A DNA stretch of 64,000 bases, from NCBI GenBank assembly GCA_037576215.1, contig JBANDB010000006.1:3410001-3474000 (forward strand), given 5' to 3'. The position numbers were made by a program, and so were the translations under genes. A model generated the notes under the pieces. The model was not told the DNA's origin, did no database searches, and saw nothing but the letters and a program-made list of their open reading frames with translations. Every line of letters starts with the position of its first letter. Position 1 is the stretch's first letter. Shown one piece after another: positions 33,961-46,631 of the stretch. The DNA is from Armillaria gallica. Its lineage: Eukaryota; Basidiomycota; Agaricomycetes; Agaricales; Physalacriaceae.

Positions 33961-36469
33961 GGCATTCCAGCGGTCAAATGGAGGCACATTCCGTAGCTAC
34001 TAGCTACCCACCCGCCTCAACTCGATGCGCGCCTAGCGATCGATCCTCCCTTGGACCCGCTCCTCTCGATGCACGCCTAGTAAACTATGCGATCCTCCCT
34101 GAAAGCCTGTCAGCACAAGACGCGTCGCCATACGACTTCACCCACCTGTCCAATTAAATGTTATATACCACATCGGACATGATCTTGTTCACTCCCGACT
34201 CATCCCCATCCACGTACGCGCATCTTCCCTCCCCAGAGCCGCCTCTCGTCTCGTCTCGTCTCGACGTTGTTCTCAGTTTTCTTCTTATTTGTCAACATCG
34301 ACCGTCGACGTCGTCAGCCTCTATGGAGGCATCAAGTCCCGTATGGCTCCTACGAGTACCACATGAGGTAGAGGAAGAACACCTGGTGTCGTCAAATAGA
34401 GGGGATGTCCTTCACGGACGCAGGAAGGACAGCCGGTGTCACGAAACGGAGGAGATAGCGTTCGGGATGTGAGCATTTGCACAGAGAGACCGTGCAGATG
34501 CGGACACGGAGTATCGTCATGCGGGTGGTTCTGCGTAACCCGCACGCCGTCAGAAGAGAGATGGAAAGCTTTTGAAAGACAATGCACCGTTTATGTACCA
34601 AAGAAAATAGAACTCAGCTTCATTTATGACCTCGAGCAGATATCCCATTCCAACAGAAAACAGACGTACGCTGTCGTACCAGTCAGTTGGCAGTTTTATG
34701 CGTGAAAATGGTGTAGAACCTACCATTCTGCCCTGAGTGCTCCAGTCGAGAGAATAAATGGGTCGGCGTCCAACTTAGAGCGAAGACAAGTAAAGAAGTC
34801 CTAGCGTAGAAGAACGATGAGAACGTCGAAAGAAAAGAGCCAAGCACAGTACTTACTCTGGCTATAGTGGTCGATGGTGGTAGGACGTGTCTGCAACCGT
34901 GATGTTGGTCACACATTCAACGAACTCTGCACAGCCGGCGCTGACAAGTGGGCGAGGAGTAGACGAGGAGTCGGAGCGAAGAAGAGGAGATAAGGGGCAG
35001 AGGAGAGAGAATGAACCGGCTGAACCGGAGCTGCAAGTCCCATCCAAAATGGGATGGAAAGCGAATCCCTGGAAACAGCTGAACTCAAATCTTTACTCTT
35101 GAAGTCTGAGGAGCTGTAACGAGTCGATACGGATGCACCGGCCTGCCCGTCGTCAAGACACCCCATCTTAGGATAATGACACTAATCTGCTCGTCCAGAT
35201 GTGAGAACTTGAGAGCCGGAACTGGATAACCTGCTTTGCCGTCTCTGCACTGTGTCTCGTCTTCAAATTGAGATGGTTGTAGAATAGATGTGGTGTGATA
35301 TGTCTCCTGTTCTGCGCTGTGCCCCCTCAACACACATCCCTGCTTCCACACAACATCCAACGACCCATCCACATCAAGCAGCGTACGCACAAACACCGTG
35401 CGTGCCCGTTATCCCAGGCCCGATATTCGCAATGTCCACGCATGTTGACAGGGCTGCAGTCCTGGGATAGTGGAATAAATTCTGCAGAAATTTGTAAGAA
35501 AGAAAAGGTGGGTGAGGAGATGTCATACCGTTCGTCCCGTCCACAAACCTTGCCGTCGTCACGGGTCGCGACGGATCGCTACTTATATAAATGAGTAGAG
35601 CCGGGGTGCACGCCAAAAAAACAATCACCAGTGGCCTGATTCCCGTGTCCGTCCTTGGAAAGGATAGGACCGTTGCTTTCTTGCTTCCAGCGTGAACTGA
35701 CTGAAAGACAGCAGCAACTGCAAGAATCCGTTCCAGGGGAATCGTGCTTTTGGAGCTTCAACTAAAATTGGGAGTGCAAGCAGAGCTGATCGACATCCTT
35801 GGAACGATGAGCCTGTTGTGCTGTCGTTCGGCGGCAAGGGCATCAACGAAAATGGTTCAAGAAATCCGCATCCACCAAGTATCAGAGTACGGGAACGGGC
35901 GATTCAGATAGGATTCCTGGCAGCTCCTGGACGCGAAGCCATACGTGGAGCTTATGATCTTGACCTTGTCTGCATGCCTTGGTGTAAATCATGCTTTCAA
36001 CAGGATAGAAAGGAACATACGTGATAATGTTTGCTCCCCGCCTTGTACACCGAGTAATCCGTCACTGCGGGCCTTCCAAGACGACATAGGACGCGTTGTA
36101 CGCGTCGACATTGATAGGTCCGGAACCGTCTCCAGAATAAATTCGCTCGTTTTTCAGTGAGATGTAGAGGATAGTCACACCAGAAGAATGGGACGAATGG
36201 GACCGAAGGATATAACGTGGTGGTACATAGTGAATGTTCGGACATTTTTGCCGATCTTGCCGATTTCACTTTGCTTGATTAGCAACCACCGTCAATATTT
36301 CTCAATATTTCTCAATATTTCACAGTTCCCGAAACTTAGTTCTACCCTCGACGAGCTACGGTATACTAATACAACGGTGGGCTGGTATGTACAATTGATG
36401 CTTCACTAATTTCCCACCCAGCCTGAATTCAGGTAGTCGAGGGTAGCAAGGAGCTGTTGACATGGCGCG
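33961..36469. other. Unit sequence without a supported gene
   Basis: It includes the GT32 upstream block (to 35100), the unique 35105-35460 stretch and a copy of the block at 7260-8200. A minus-strand frame at 35997-36269 is a shifted remnant of the 7743-8135 frame. Confidence 0.45.
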
Positions 36470-37200
36470 TGGATTGATTCTGAAGATTGCAGCTCATGGA
36501 CGGGGCGGGGCATCCATATCCGCTGGTTACGGGAAGGCTACTCAAGGCATACTCAGCATTCCGGCTGTACACCCTGTCTCCATCCACGACACCATACTCC
36601 CCGCAGCGATATCTGCACGAAACACGTCGTCACGCTACCAATGATTGGACGTCTTGCCTCCTCGTGTCAATACGGGAAAAGGTCGTTCCCGTGCGAGGCT
36701 ATATGACTGCACAGTGCGCAGGAATGGGGTACACGGTCGTTTGTGCTGTACCCATGCGCGTCCAAGGGGACTCTTACCCAACAACCGCCTGACCCTGTGA
36801 CATTCAGCGAGAAACCGCGCGCAGGATTTATGTTTGGTCGCGACATCGAGATGGGCACTCGTCCTTCTTTGACGCTGTGGGATATGCTTTCGGGTGCCCA
36901 CTGCTGGCGTACCTTGTTGGGACACTGGCGGTGCATTTCGGGAAATGGTGGGGAGGATGATGGCCACTTTGACAGAGGGCGCGTCGAAGGCTGCGTGGTC
37001 CGGCATATTGGGCATCTCCGCGGATGGACCACCGTAGGCCCTCAAATTTTTTGGGCGGGTCGGAAAGAAGGGAGATTGTGGCAGGCTACTCGGGCGAGGG
37101 AATGGTCCACGCGTGGATGGGCGCAAAGTAGTTGGCATATATGGTGTAGGGCAAAGATGTTGATTGGCTCCCCGCCCATTTCGCAAAGGCGGGAAAAAGC
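36470..37200 (+). pseudogene. DAO-family oxidoreductase relic, copy C
   Basis: The pieces are the same as in copy A: IREKVVPVRGYMTAQCA at about 36670 and a YSGEGMVHAWM-like stretch near 37088, in different frames. The N-terminal half is absent. Confidence 0.65.
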
Positions 37201-38074
37201 AAACATCGCGGGGCTCGAATATACGTCGGAATATCCGAACAATCTGTTCTTCGTCTTCGTGCTCCGGCGCACCCTCTGCGACCTTTTATTCTCATCCTAC
37301 TACCAAGATCCTACTACACCGGCTCATGAACAGCACTTCTATCATTCACTGTGATAGAATCTTTATCCCGTTCGTTCACCTCAGTATTACTTCCATTCCA
37401 ATACAATGCCCTCCGCTCATTTATCCAAGACATTGCTATTACGACACGCAACCAACAGCTCGATCTCCCATCAATGGATAATCACGCCATCTCCAGCCCC
37501 GTGTAGGACCACCCTGTCTTTCCCCTCGCATTCCAAAACCAACCGTTCTCGCTCACGTCGCAACTAATAGTCACCCTCAAGGAACCCGGGTGCTACGACG
37601 CAATCCCTCTTACCACCACGACTTTGCCTCTTCAACGCTGGATAAAACTTGTCGACGCACTATTCAATCAGCTCTTCGCTGTTCCCAGTAATGAATACCT
37701 TTCACATTGGCACGACGTATCGTCAACGATTTACTGGAACAGTATGTGGACTATGAGAATGTGCCCCATTGCGATGTGCCGTAAATCGCGTAGTAATTCC
37801 ATGTAGTGTATATCAGCCATACAACACCAAAAGGCTCATCAGCAACTTAGACTTGGACCTCGCGAAAAGGACCTTTGCCAATCACGTCTGTCAAGTCTGG
37901 GACAGCACTGAGTGGATTCATCAGGTGTGTCTGAAATCGGTCATTCAAGATAAATCTGAATCCGACGTTGAATGCACTCAGATACACAGGATTCCTCCGC
38001 TGAATTTCCTGAGCAAAAGATTTCGATGTAGGCCTTCTACCGAAGTTGTTGGTCTGTCGGTGAAAAGAGTTTTG
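37201..38074. other. Block between DAO relic and HET2, left of Gypsy-1
   Basis: It matches 9020-9880. Gypsy-1 begins at 38075, so the remainder of the block is found right of 47048. No gene is supported. Confidence 0.5.
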
Positions 38075-38507
38075 TGTAAGACCCGAACTGCAACCAAGGG
38101 TCACAAGTCAGCTGTATCACGTTCGTACAGTCACCGCTTGAGCCTGTGATGATTGCCGCCTGAGACTAACTTAGATAGGGTTCTTGGCCTTAGCGAACTA
38201 GGAGGGTTTCGGTATGAATGAACGTTAGCTCAAAGCTAGGGATAATACAGCTTTGAGTACTCTACTTTTATACTAAAGCGAGGGTCTGTAATGAGTACTA
38301 AGACGAGGCTACCGTGTTAGAAAGTGAATAAGCCAAATACACGGTAGCCGAGAATATGGCGTCATCTACTCCACCAGTGGAGTAGTGACGATGTGAAGAT
38401 TTATGAAGGCTCCACGAATGTTCCGTGGAGTCGCGGATCTAAAGATAAGATAAGGGGTAAGTGGTCACGATTAGATAAGATAAGATGGAAATGAATAAAT
38501 CGTAACA
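38075..38507 (-). repeat. Gypsy-1 3' LTR
   Basis: 433 bp. It contains the same 13-base TTAGCTCAAAGCT (+ strand, 38225-38237) as the 5' LTR, although the neighbouring bases have changed. It has tandem AGATAAGATAAG motifs near 38440-38485. Confidence 0.92.
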
Positions 38508-39091
38508 TTACCCCCCCCTTAAGGCAGGCGTCCCGACTGCCAGTAAGATTGCCTTCCATACGTCATCGCCAGCCTATCAGCCAGCTGAGTATTAGGTCTG
38601 CGACATTGTCTTGCAGGGTGGTGTTTACCCTCAAGACGAGGGATTTCCTAAGATCATACTATCTCCATGCAGTTTCTATTTCTGTTTTGTGGATTGGGTT
38701 TATCGTCCAAAACGAGAGTCTTGCTGCATGGTGGTGGCGCGAGTGGTATGCGCAAGGTGTCTCTTGCTGTGGTACATTGGCATCCTATGTCCGCTTCATC
38801 ATCATGCCGTCCCCAGAGATCTCTTGTGGAGGTTTCGGAGAAATGCCATACGGGCTGCAGCTTGTCCCAGCGGCCCTTATAAAATTCGTCGGTAGGGAGA
38901 GGGGATTTACCGTATGGTGGTGATGCGAGTGGTGGACTTGACCCTTTGTACTGTTGGTTAGTACTGATTATGTGCGCGTTTTTGTAAGATACTTTTTGTC
39001 GTTAAAAATGTCGTCAGAAGTCGTGAATGAGGGCCCATTGTTATCCCCCGTTATAGGGCCAGGATGATATGTAGATCAAGGCATAGATCGT
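38508..39091 (-). other. Gypsy-1 3' untranslated region and polypurine tract
   Basis: It lies between the chromodomain stop and the 3' LTR. It holds the G-run polypurine tract at 38511-38522 and no conserved open frame. Confidence 0.7.
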
Positions 39092-42000
39092 TCATGGGAT
39101 CTCTGTTGCTTCGGATGACGGTTTTGAATATGTCGAAGGGTCGTCATTGCCACCAAATTGATCCCAGTCTAGCTCTTGGTCGTACCAAACTTGTCGCCCA
39201 GTGAATGGATCCATATAGGACTGCCAATCTCCTGTTTCTTGTTCTGTGCGGTTCACTTTTTCTGCGAGGTATTCATCGACAAGTTCTTGTGCGTCCATGT
39301 CGTCTTCCTTTACCCAGCTGTTAGATTCTGGTCCGTATCCTTTCCATTTGACGAAGTAGTCCGTTGCCCAACGCCATGGCTCACCCGCTTTTCCCCTGAC
39401 TTTGCGTTCCCTACTGTCAAGGACTTTCTCGATTTCATAGTGCTCCTCGCCGTCGATGAGATCTGGCAGCAGGGGAGGTGGTTGTTCTTGGTTTGGGAAT
39501 GCGGGTGGAATGTATGGCGTGAGGAGTACTTTGTTGAATACTGGATGGATATGCCAGTCTGTCAGGAGCCTTAATTTATATGCTGAGGCTCCGATCTTGG
39601 CGATGATGGTGAAGGGGCCCGTTTTTTTATCTGCCAGTTTTTTCTTCAGATGTGGGAGTGCCAGATTGCTCGTATCGAGCCACACTTTGTCTCCCACCGA
39701 GTAATCAACTGCAGGTCTTTTCTTTTTGTCGTATTGGGCTTTCATTTGGTCGGCGGCCTTTTCGAGTGCTTGCTTTGCCTCGGCATGGATTTTCTGTATA
39801 TCTGAAACGAATGTGTTGGAGGCCGGTGTTCTGAAGGGTGCTCGGGGTCGTACGGCACCAGGGAGGATCTCGGCGTTATAGCCATAGTTGACCTCGAAGG
39901 GACTTTTACCTGTTGCGGAGTGGATGCGGTTATTGTGAGCGAAAGCCGCGAGGGGGAGCCATTCGACCCAGTCATTCTGGCGATGGTTGACGAAAATCCG
40001 AAGATATTTTTCAATCTCCTGATTAACTCGTTCAGTCTGGCCATCAGTCTGTGGGTGATAGGCGGTGGATACGTTTGCCTTTATTTGAAGCAAGTCATAA
40101 AGGTCTTTCATGAACTTGGATACGAACACAGAGCCTCGGTCGCTGATGACGACCTGAGGCATTCCATGTCTAGCGTATACCTCGTCTCGTAGGATCTTGG
40201 CCCACCCTTCCGATGACATCTCTGTTGTACACGCGACCGGTATGATTTCCTTAGAGAACCAATCGACGATCACCAGGATCGCGTTGAAACCGTTGCTCTT
40301 CGGTAAACCAGTGACCATGTTGACAGAGATATGGGTCCATGGTCTGGAAGGTATGGTGTTAGGATGAAGTGGCGCTGCTTTGGGTTGCATGCTTGACTTG
40401 GTTCGTTGGCACGTTTCGCAGGCGCGAACGTAGTTTTTGATGTCTTTCTTCATCCTTGGCCACCAGTATTCTTGTAAGATGAGCTCTTTAGTCTTTTCAA
40501 TGCTGGGGTGTCCCGCGGTGATGTGGTCATGAAATTGTGCGATAATTTCGCCTCTTAATGATAAGTCGGAAGGAACGTAAATGCAGGAGTCGTAAAAGAT
40601 CAGCCCGTCATCCATTTTCAGTCCTCGGTCATGCTGATTAGGGAGGTCGCAATGTTCTTGTCCCATCGTTGTCAGTCGAGCGTGGCTTGCTTTATCTTGT
40701 GGTGGGTTTCCTCGATAGTGGGCATGACTAGTGCCTGGAAGTGCTCAGGTTTGAGGACGATAACCTCATCGTTGTCCTCCTTTCCCTGCTCGTGATCTGC
40801 TCTTCGACTGAGTAAGTCGGCCTTTTTGTTCGCGGCTCCTGGTTTGTGGTGCAATGTGAAATGGTATTCGGCCAGCTCAGTAACCCAACGTGCTTGTCGT
40901 CGGTTGAGTTTCTGGGGTTTTCAGAAATATTGCAGATTTTGGTGATCTGTCCATATTTCGAAGTCCTGAGCTGCGCCCATTAGATAGTGCCTCCACTTGT
41001 CCAGTGCGAGCATGATTGCAAGCAGTTCTTTGTCGTAAATTTTGTAATTTCCGTTCTGTGGTCGTGAGGGATTTGGACAGAAATGCGACTGGGTGCCATT
41101 TGCTGTCCTGTTCCTGGCATAGAACCGCTCCTATGGCTCCTTTGCTGGCGTCAGCTTCTACACGGAATTTTCCTCCGTCTGTGGGTATTGCCAATACCAC
41201 TTCTTGGCTAGTAGTCTCTTCAACTCTTCGAACGCGTCTTGTTGCGCTTTTCCCCACTTCCATGGATCATTTCCGGTTAGCTGGGTCATCGGCTTGACGA
41301 CCTTGCTATACCCTCTGATGAAACGTCGATAGAAGTTGGTAAAGCCTAAGAACGACTGGAGTTGTACTTTCTTGATGGGCACAGGCCATTCTGCGATTCC
41401 TGCGATTTTGACTGGGTCCATCCGGATGTTTCCTTCACTGATGATGACTCCGAGGTACTCTGTTTCCAAGGTTTCGAACTCGCATTTCTCTGCTTTAAGG
41501 AATAGCTTGTTCTTTCGTAGGAGTCTTAGGACTTCGCGCGTGATGCGGCGATGCTCCTCCTTGGTTTTGGACATGATTAGGATGTCGTCAAGGTACATGG
41601 TGACATGGCCTGATGCAATGAGATCTTTGAAGATGTCATTCATCATCCACTGGAAGGTGGCGGGCGAATTGGTGAGCCCGAAGAACATAACCGTGGGTTC
41701 GAACAACCCTCAATTAGTTCTGAATGCTGCCTTCCATTCGTCACCACTTTTGATGCGTACGTTGTTGTATCCCCATCGAACGTCGAGTTTGGAAAAGTAC
41801 TTGGCCCCCTGTAGTTTGTCCATCAGTTCCGAGATTAAAGGAAGTGGATAACGGTTTTTAATCGTCATCTCGTTGAGCTTCCGATAATCTTGGACTGGTC
41901 GCAGCTTGCCATCCTTTTTCTTGACAAAGAAGAAGGGTGAAGCCATGGGCGACTTGGAGGGTCGTATTCGTCCACTTGAGAGGTTTTCGTCCAGGAACTT

Positions 42001-42738
42001 GTCGAGCTCCATTTGTTCATTCCAGTTGAGTGGGTAGACCTTGCAGTCTAGATTGGCGCTGCATTTGGAGTGAGTTCAATGGCGTGGTCCCACGTCTTTG
42101 GTTCGGGAAGTTCATCGAAGCTATCTTTGTTAAATAGATCGCTGAAGTCCCGACACCATTCTGGGACCATTTCTTCAAATGTTTTGGTCTCCTTGTCTGT
42201 GCGCTGCAGCAGCCAAATCATTAGCGTGATGTGCACATATGAGAATGGCCTTCGTGAAGTCTATTGCAAGAATGGTATCTCCCTCCTCCAGTTCTTCGTC
42301 CCACTTGTCATCGGGATCCGCATCAGGTAACGTGAATAGGTTCTTGTGACATTCGCATCGTGCAAACGTTAATCCTCCTGTTTTCCAATTGATGATCAGA
42401 TTATGCTGGGCTAACCAATCATGACCGAGGAAGATCACCTTATCACTGAGATCTGTTACGGCTAGATCTATTCGTTCTGAATGATCCCCAATTTTAAGTT
42501 CGATCTCGGCGTACTTGGTAATTGATCCTCCTTGGTTCCTGGTTCCGTCGGCATTATAGACTGGGATTGGTGTGGCAGTCGCTCGAGTCGGGATGTTGTG
42601 TTGTTCAATGAATTTTTGATTGATGGTGCTGCTGGTGCATCTGCTGTCTACCAGCGCGGTTGTGGAGATTTCAGCAAGGGCTCCTGGTGTTCCGATTTGT
42701 ACAGGGATAACCAGGTCCTTTCCTTTCTCGCTTAGCAC
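39092..42738 (-). pseudogene. Gypsy-1 protease-RT-RNase H-integrase-chromodomain, inactivated
   Basis: Segments from 5' to 3' are: protease 42738-42175, where the active site reads LVDSRCTSS with Arg33 in place of the expected Gly; RT 42236-41158, with YLDD kept but an in-frame TGA at 41712-41710 in the FRTNxGLFEP motif; RNase H 41263-40672, with two frame changes; integrase plus chromodomain 40666-39092 (524 residues, zinc set H48, H53, C83, C86). The integrase triad positions are 116, 176 and 212, and 116 is Asn (codon 40321-40319), so the first catalytic Asp is lost. The chromodomain (YFVKWKGYGPESNSW) is intact. The element cannot make active enzymes. Confidence 0.9.
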
Positions 42739-44084
42739 TGATATATTGTTTGGCTCTGCAGCTCTTCAAGCCACCAAAGCGCATCGATTCGCTTCATTCC
42801 CTTCATTGCTTCGATTGTTGAGTTGACTACTTCTTTGATGCGATCCTTATGAATCCAATTCACAAGGATCGCCTTCACCTCCGACTCTGTACGTGCTTTG
42901 ACTATGCCACACAGAGTCCATTCAGCTCCGAATGGTTTGAGCCATTCGCTGTAAGTCTGTCCCTTTGTATAGGTGTGGGACAGTTGCGGGGCCTCTTCAA
43001 CCTTCGTGTCGCCCCATACGGGCGCGACTACCGTCGGTGAGGTCACCACATTTTCTAAGTCTAAAGGGGTTAATTTAGCGTTCTTGTCTGTCATGAAACT
43101 TGACACGTCCTCAGATACTTTTGTAAAATCTACTTGATGCCCCCTTTGCACTGCCTGGGCGCTAGCAGCTTCCTCCCTTGCGGCTTTCGAGTTAGTCGTG
43201 GAGCGGGAGGTGCATTCTGCAAAGGTACCGTCCCCCGGGGAGACAGTAGGTTGGGCTGGCACCGTCGAACAATGAGTGCCTACGCTTCTTCCCATTGCGC
43301 GGCGGTCGCCTTCACCTGTTACCTTCTGAGCCTGGGTTCATAGCCAGGTCCCTCGTTGCATTCGGCGCTCCCCCTTTGTCGGGTCGCCCTGTGTCTCGAC
43401 AGGCATTGGCAACTGGTGGGGGCACTTACCCGACTCCGGTTCGTCCTCGATCGTCGTCTTCAGGATGGAGAGCAAATAGACCCTTGTGTCCCTCATCCCC
43501 TGTATTCCAGTGTTGCGGGAGCTGTCGTCCGTGGCCACTGCCAGAGCCCCATCATGGGATTTAAACTCTGCTAGCCTTGCGGTGTTCTCTTTACCCAGAG
43601 GAGGTTTCGCCGTAGCTATTCCCTCGAAACTCCCTGTGCAGCAGGGTCTCCAGAGAGCCGCTTCGTCAAAAGGGACTCGCACCTCCGCATGCAGAGGCGG
43701 TCTATCAATTGCCCCATCCAGTCGGTCCTGTCTTGCGGCACACCCCAGTTGGAATCCTGTACAGGCACACCTGAGGAGCCGCTGTTATGATGGGTGTCGC
43801 TATGGTGGGCAACTTACCATTCGCTTTCGCCTGTAATAGGTTACTCGTCGAAGGTCGAGCTGGTAGTCGGGTGACTATACCGCTCGTTCCGGGATTTGTC
43901 GCTTCGTTAGGCATAAATTGATTCTTGATTCTTGTTTGGTTCCTGGTCTGATTGTGAAGTCACGGGTATATTCGAATGCGCTAGAGTCGCTACAGGCGAT
44001 ATATAAGTACAATTGTTAAGTGCAATAGGCGTACCAGCCAAAACCAAACCCTGGTCCACCTGAATAGATCGAATCGTTATCTAG
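42732..44084 (-). pseudogene. Gypsy-1 linker between gag zinc knuckle and protease
   Basis: Frames at 43295-42732, 43682-43338 and 43914-43705 cover the stretch in different registers. No known domain is seen. It would belong to the gag/pol polyprotein of the ancestral element. Confidence 0.45.
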
Positions 44085-46588
44085 TCACGGCGGCTCTTTT
44101 ACCTCCTCAATCGTTGAGAGGTTTTCCTGTATATCCCAGTAGGTATTTGCGCGTCGCAATGCCTCTGTCCTGGTCTTCGGGGCAGTAGGGCAGTCGCGTT
44201 TGAAGTGGCCTTTCTTGCCGCATCTATAACAAACTGATGCTGCCCTGGCTGCGTCGACATCCATCGGCACGCCTCTGCCTCCGAAGGTCGTCCCTGTCGC
44301 CGTTGCAGTCATTCGGGACCCTTTGTTGACCCCCTTGTATGGGCGTGGTTGAGCCTTTCTGTGATTGCGGTCGAGATGGTGCTGCAGTGGTTCCTTCTGC
44401 CTGTTTGAGGCGCCAATTGAGGTTGATCCGGAGTAGGCGCCTTCCAGCCTGGGTAGTCGGTTGGTACGTCTCCATCAGCCGAGTATATAGTGTTTTTACT
44501 CGACTGGCGGGCGGCCTTCATGATCTGATGATGCATGACTTGGTCGTTATTTCGTACCCCAGCGTGGAAGGCCAATTCTTCAAAGAGCTGGAAGAATTTG
44601 TCGCCGTCTCAATGTTCCGACTGCTTGAGCCTTTCCCACTGCGCATACTTTAGCCGTGAGTCGGTGTCCTTCCAGAATCTATTAGTGAGCTCCGACTTGA
44701 AGTCCTGATAAGTTGGATACTGCTGATCCCCATCGTCGGCCGTTCTTCCTATGACCTGCGCAGCTAACTGCCACCATTTTTCGGCATCGTCAGCGAGTCG
44801 AGAGACGCAAAAGACTACCTTATGGGGATGGTGGCGGAAGTGTTGTTGAACACTTCAAAGTGCAGCTCGCACTTTAGGAAGAATCGGGCGATGTCGTCTG
44901 AGTCCCCCTTGAAATCGTCGACCTCTTTCAAGATTTTGGTTTGAAGTCGTCATAGGGGGCGACGCTCCGGCTTGGAGTTCCCAGGGAATGGGTGGATCTG
45001 GTAGTGCTGGCGGCGCCGGGAATCGTGGGAGCATTACCCTTTGAGGTGCGGCAGGAGGTTGCGGTGGTTGTGCAGGTTGACCGCCCCCACCACCGCCTCC
45101 TCCGGCTCCGTTGGCACCGGCAAATGGTAGGTACCCGCGTTGGTACGTTCCTGGCGCTGCTTGTCGCGTGGCGTATACAAAAGTATTAGTGACACGTGGA
45201 GGTGGTACTGGTGGCTCATCTGGCATTGGTTCCTGTTCCTGTATCTCGATTTCCTGTGCGGCTTCTTTGTAAGAAGGGAAATTCCTCTATTACGGCATCC
45301 GGGTGTATGTCGTTCCATAGGAAGCGAGCGTTTCGCTCCGCTTCGTACTGTAAAATTTCGTCTGATGGTAGACCTCTGTTCCTTTTCATAAAATAATCGT
45401 TTCCGGCTGGGGTACTTCCCCAAACCCGATCGAATGGTAACTCAAAAGCAAAATAATTAAAAATGTCCTGAAGATCTGCTTGCCTTAATAAGGCAGGTAT
45501 AGGAACAGAAGGGTCATCTTCTGTTTCATTATAGAAGTTGATGGCGTCAGTTAGCGTCATCGCTTCTGGGAGCGGGCGTGTGCTCGGGCGACGGCTCGGA
45601 GGACGAGTGGGGAATTCCATTGATGGTTGGGAATGGAGTGGGGGGATGGGGTGGTCGCTCTGCGAGCGTTGTGCTGCTCGACTCACCCGGCCTGAAGGAG
45701 GCTCGATTGTGGCTGCTCTCGGAAGGACTGCTGGAGTCGTTCCCAGGCACTGGCTCAGGGAGGACGGTGTGGAGATCTGTGCGGGGATCTGACGTTTCGC
45801 CAACTGGAGGGGCGTCTTGGCGGGGATAAGTGGGTTGAGGGGCCGGCGACGGGTTCCTCGATGTGTACCTTGATGGGTTCCTAGACCTGTACAGGCTCGA
45901 GTGTCTGCTCGCGGGCCTGTACGGGGTAGTCCCACGTTGTAAGGGTTCCACGTCTTCCATGGCGGTGGTGGGGCGAGTTGCGACTGGGGAAGTAGGCACT
46001 ATAGGGAATGTTGATGTTATCCCAGAACTCGTCGGAAGTGATACCGGCTGTGGGTGGTGGAGTAGGGTCCCTGTTATCCCTAATGTCGTTATCGGAGGCT
46101 GGGGCGTTAGGTCTTGTGTTGCGGCCCATGTTGAATCCCCCGACACGGGCGGCGAATCAGGTGTATGTGCTGGGTGAGGGAGTTCGAGGGATGTAAGGGA
46201 CATACTCGGGAGTGGTAGATGCGGAGGAGATGGTGATGATTGGTGTATGTTCTCTGGGAGGGGGAGGAGCTCTTCTCTCTGTGCCCTCGGAAGGAAGCGA
46301 CTCAGAAATGTTCTCCTCCTTGTTGTCGACTCTTGCCCTAGTGAACTGGTCGATTGGGATCGGGCGCCGTGGTATGGGTGCGTGGATGATTCGGGGTGGG
46401 AGCTGCTCGAGCGGGATGCCATCAGAATCGTTGGTGGGGGTTTGGGGTCTAGCGAGTGTGGGGGGAGCAGAGATTGCTCTTCGTAATGGTCTATACTGAA
46501 ACCTGATTGCAAGGAGGAGAGCCACAGAGAGAAAGGTAGCGCTTGGTATTCCTAGTGCGATGGCTATGATACGGGTGTCGTCTTCCAT
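44085..46588 (-). pseudogene. Gypsy-1 gag, broken, with N-terminal hydrophobic segment
   Basis: The first frame (46588-46157) starts with an ATG only 43 nt after the LTR border and encodes a hydrophobic helix (IIAIALGIPSATFLSVALLL) followed by a Pro/Arg-rich tail. Later frames (46512-45547, 46129-45881, 45935-45216) continue in other registers. A CCHC zinc knuckle of the standard form (CYRCGKKGHFKRDC) lies at about 44210. At least four frame changes are needed, so it is not functional. Confidence 0.75.
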
Positions 46589-46617
46589 GGGTGCTTCTAT
46601 GCAAGAGGGTTAGAAAA

Positions 46618-46630
46618 AGCTTTGAGCTAA
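46618..46630 (-). promoter_or_regulatory. Gypsy-1 primer-binding site, self-complementary to LTR
   Basis: One base inside the 5' LTR border, the minus strand reads TTAGCTCAAAGCT. It is the exact complement, over 13 bases, of the AGCTTTGAGCTAA found in both LTRs about 35 nt downstream of the TATA box. No tRNA-type TGG start is seen. In the Tf1/sushi group the 5' end of the RNA folds back onto such a site to prime reverse transcription. Confidence 0.75.
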
Positions 46631-46631
46631 A

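Larger units (their letters stand above)
33740..38074. repeat. Duplication unit copy C, left part
   Basis: 33740-35100 matches the window start and 49868-51150. 35460-38060 matches 7255-9880 and 57500-59990. The 1320-7250 section of copy A, including all of HET1, is absent; about 350 bp of unrelated sequence (35105-35460) occupies its place. The unit resumes after the Gypsy-1 insertion at 47049. Confidence 0.85.
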
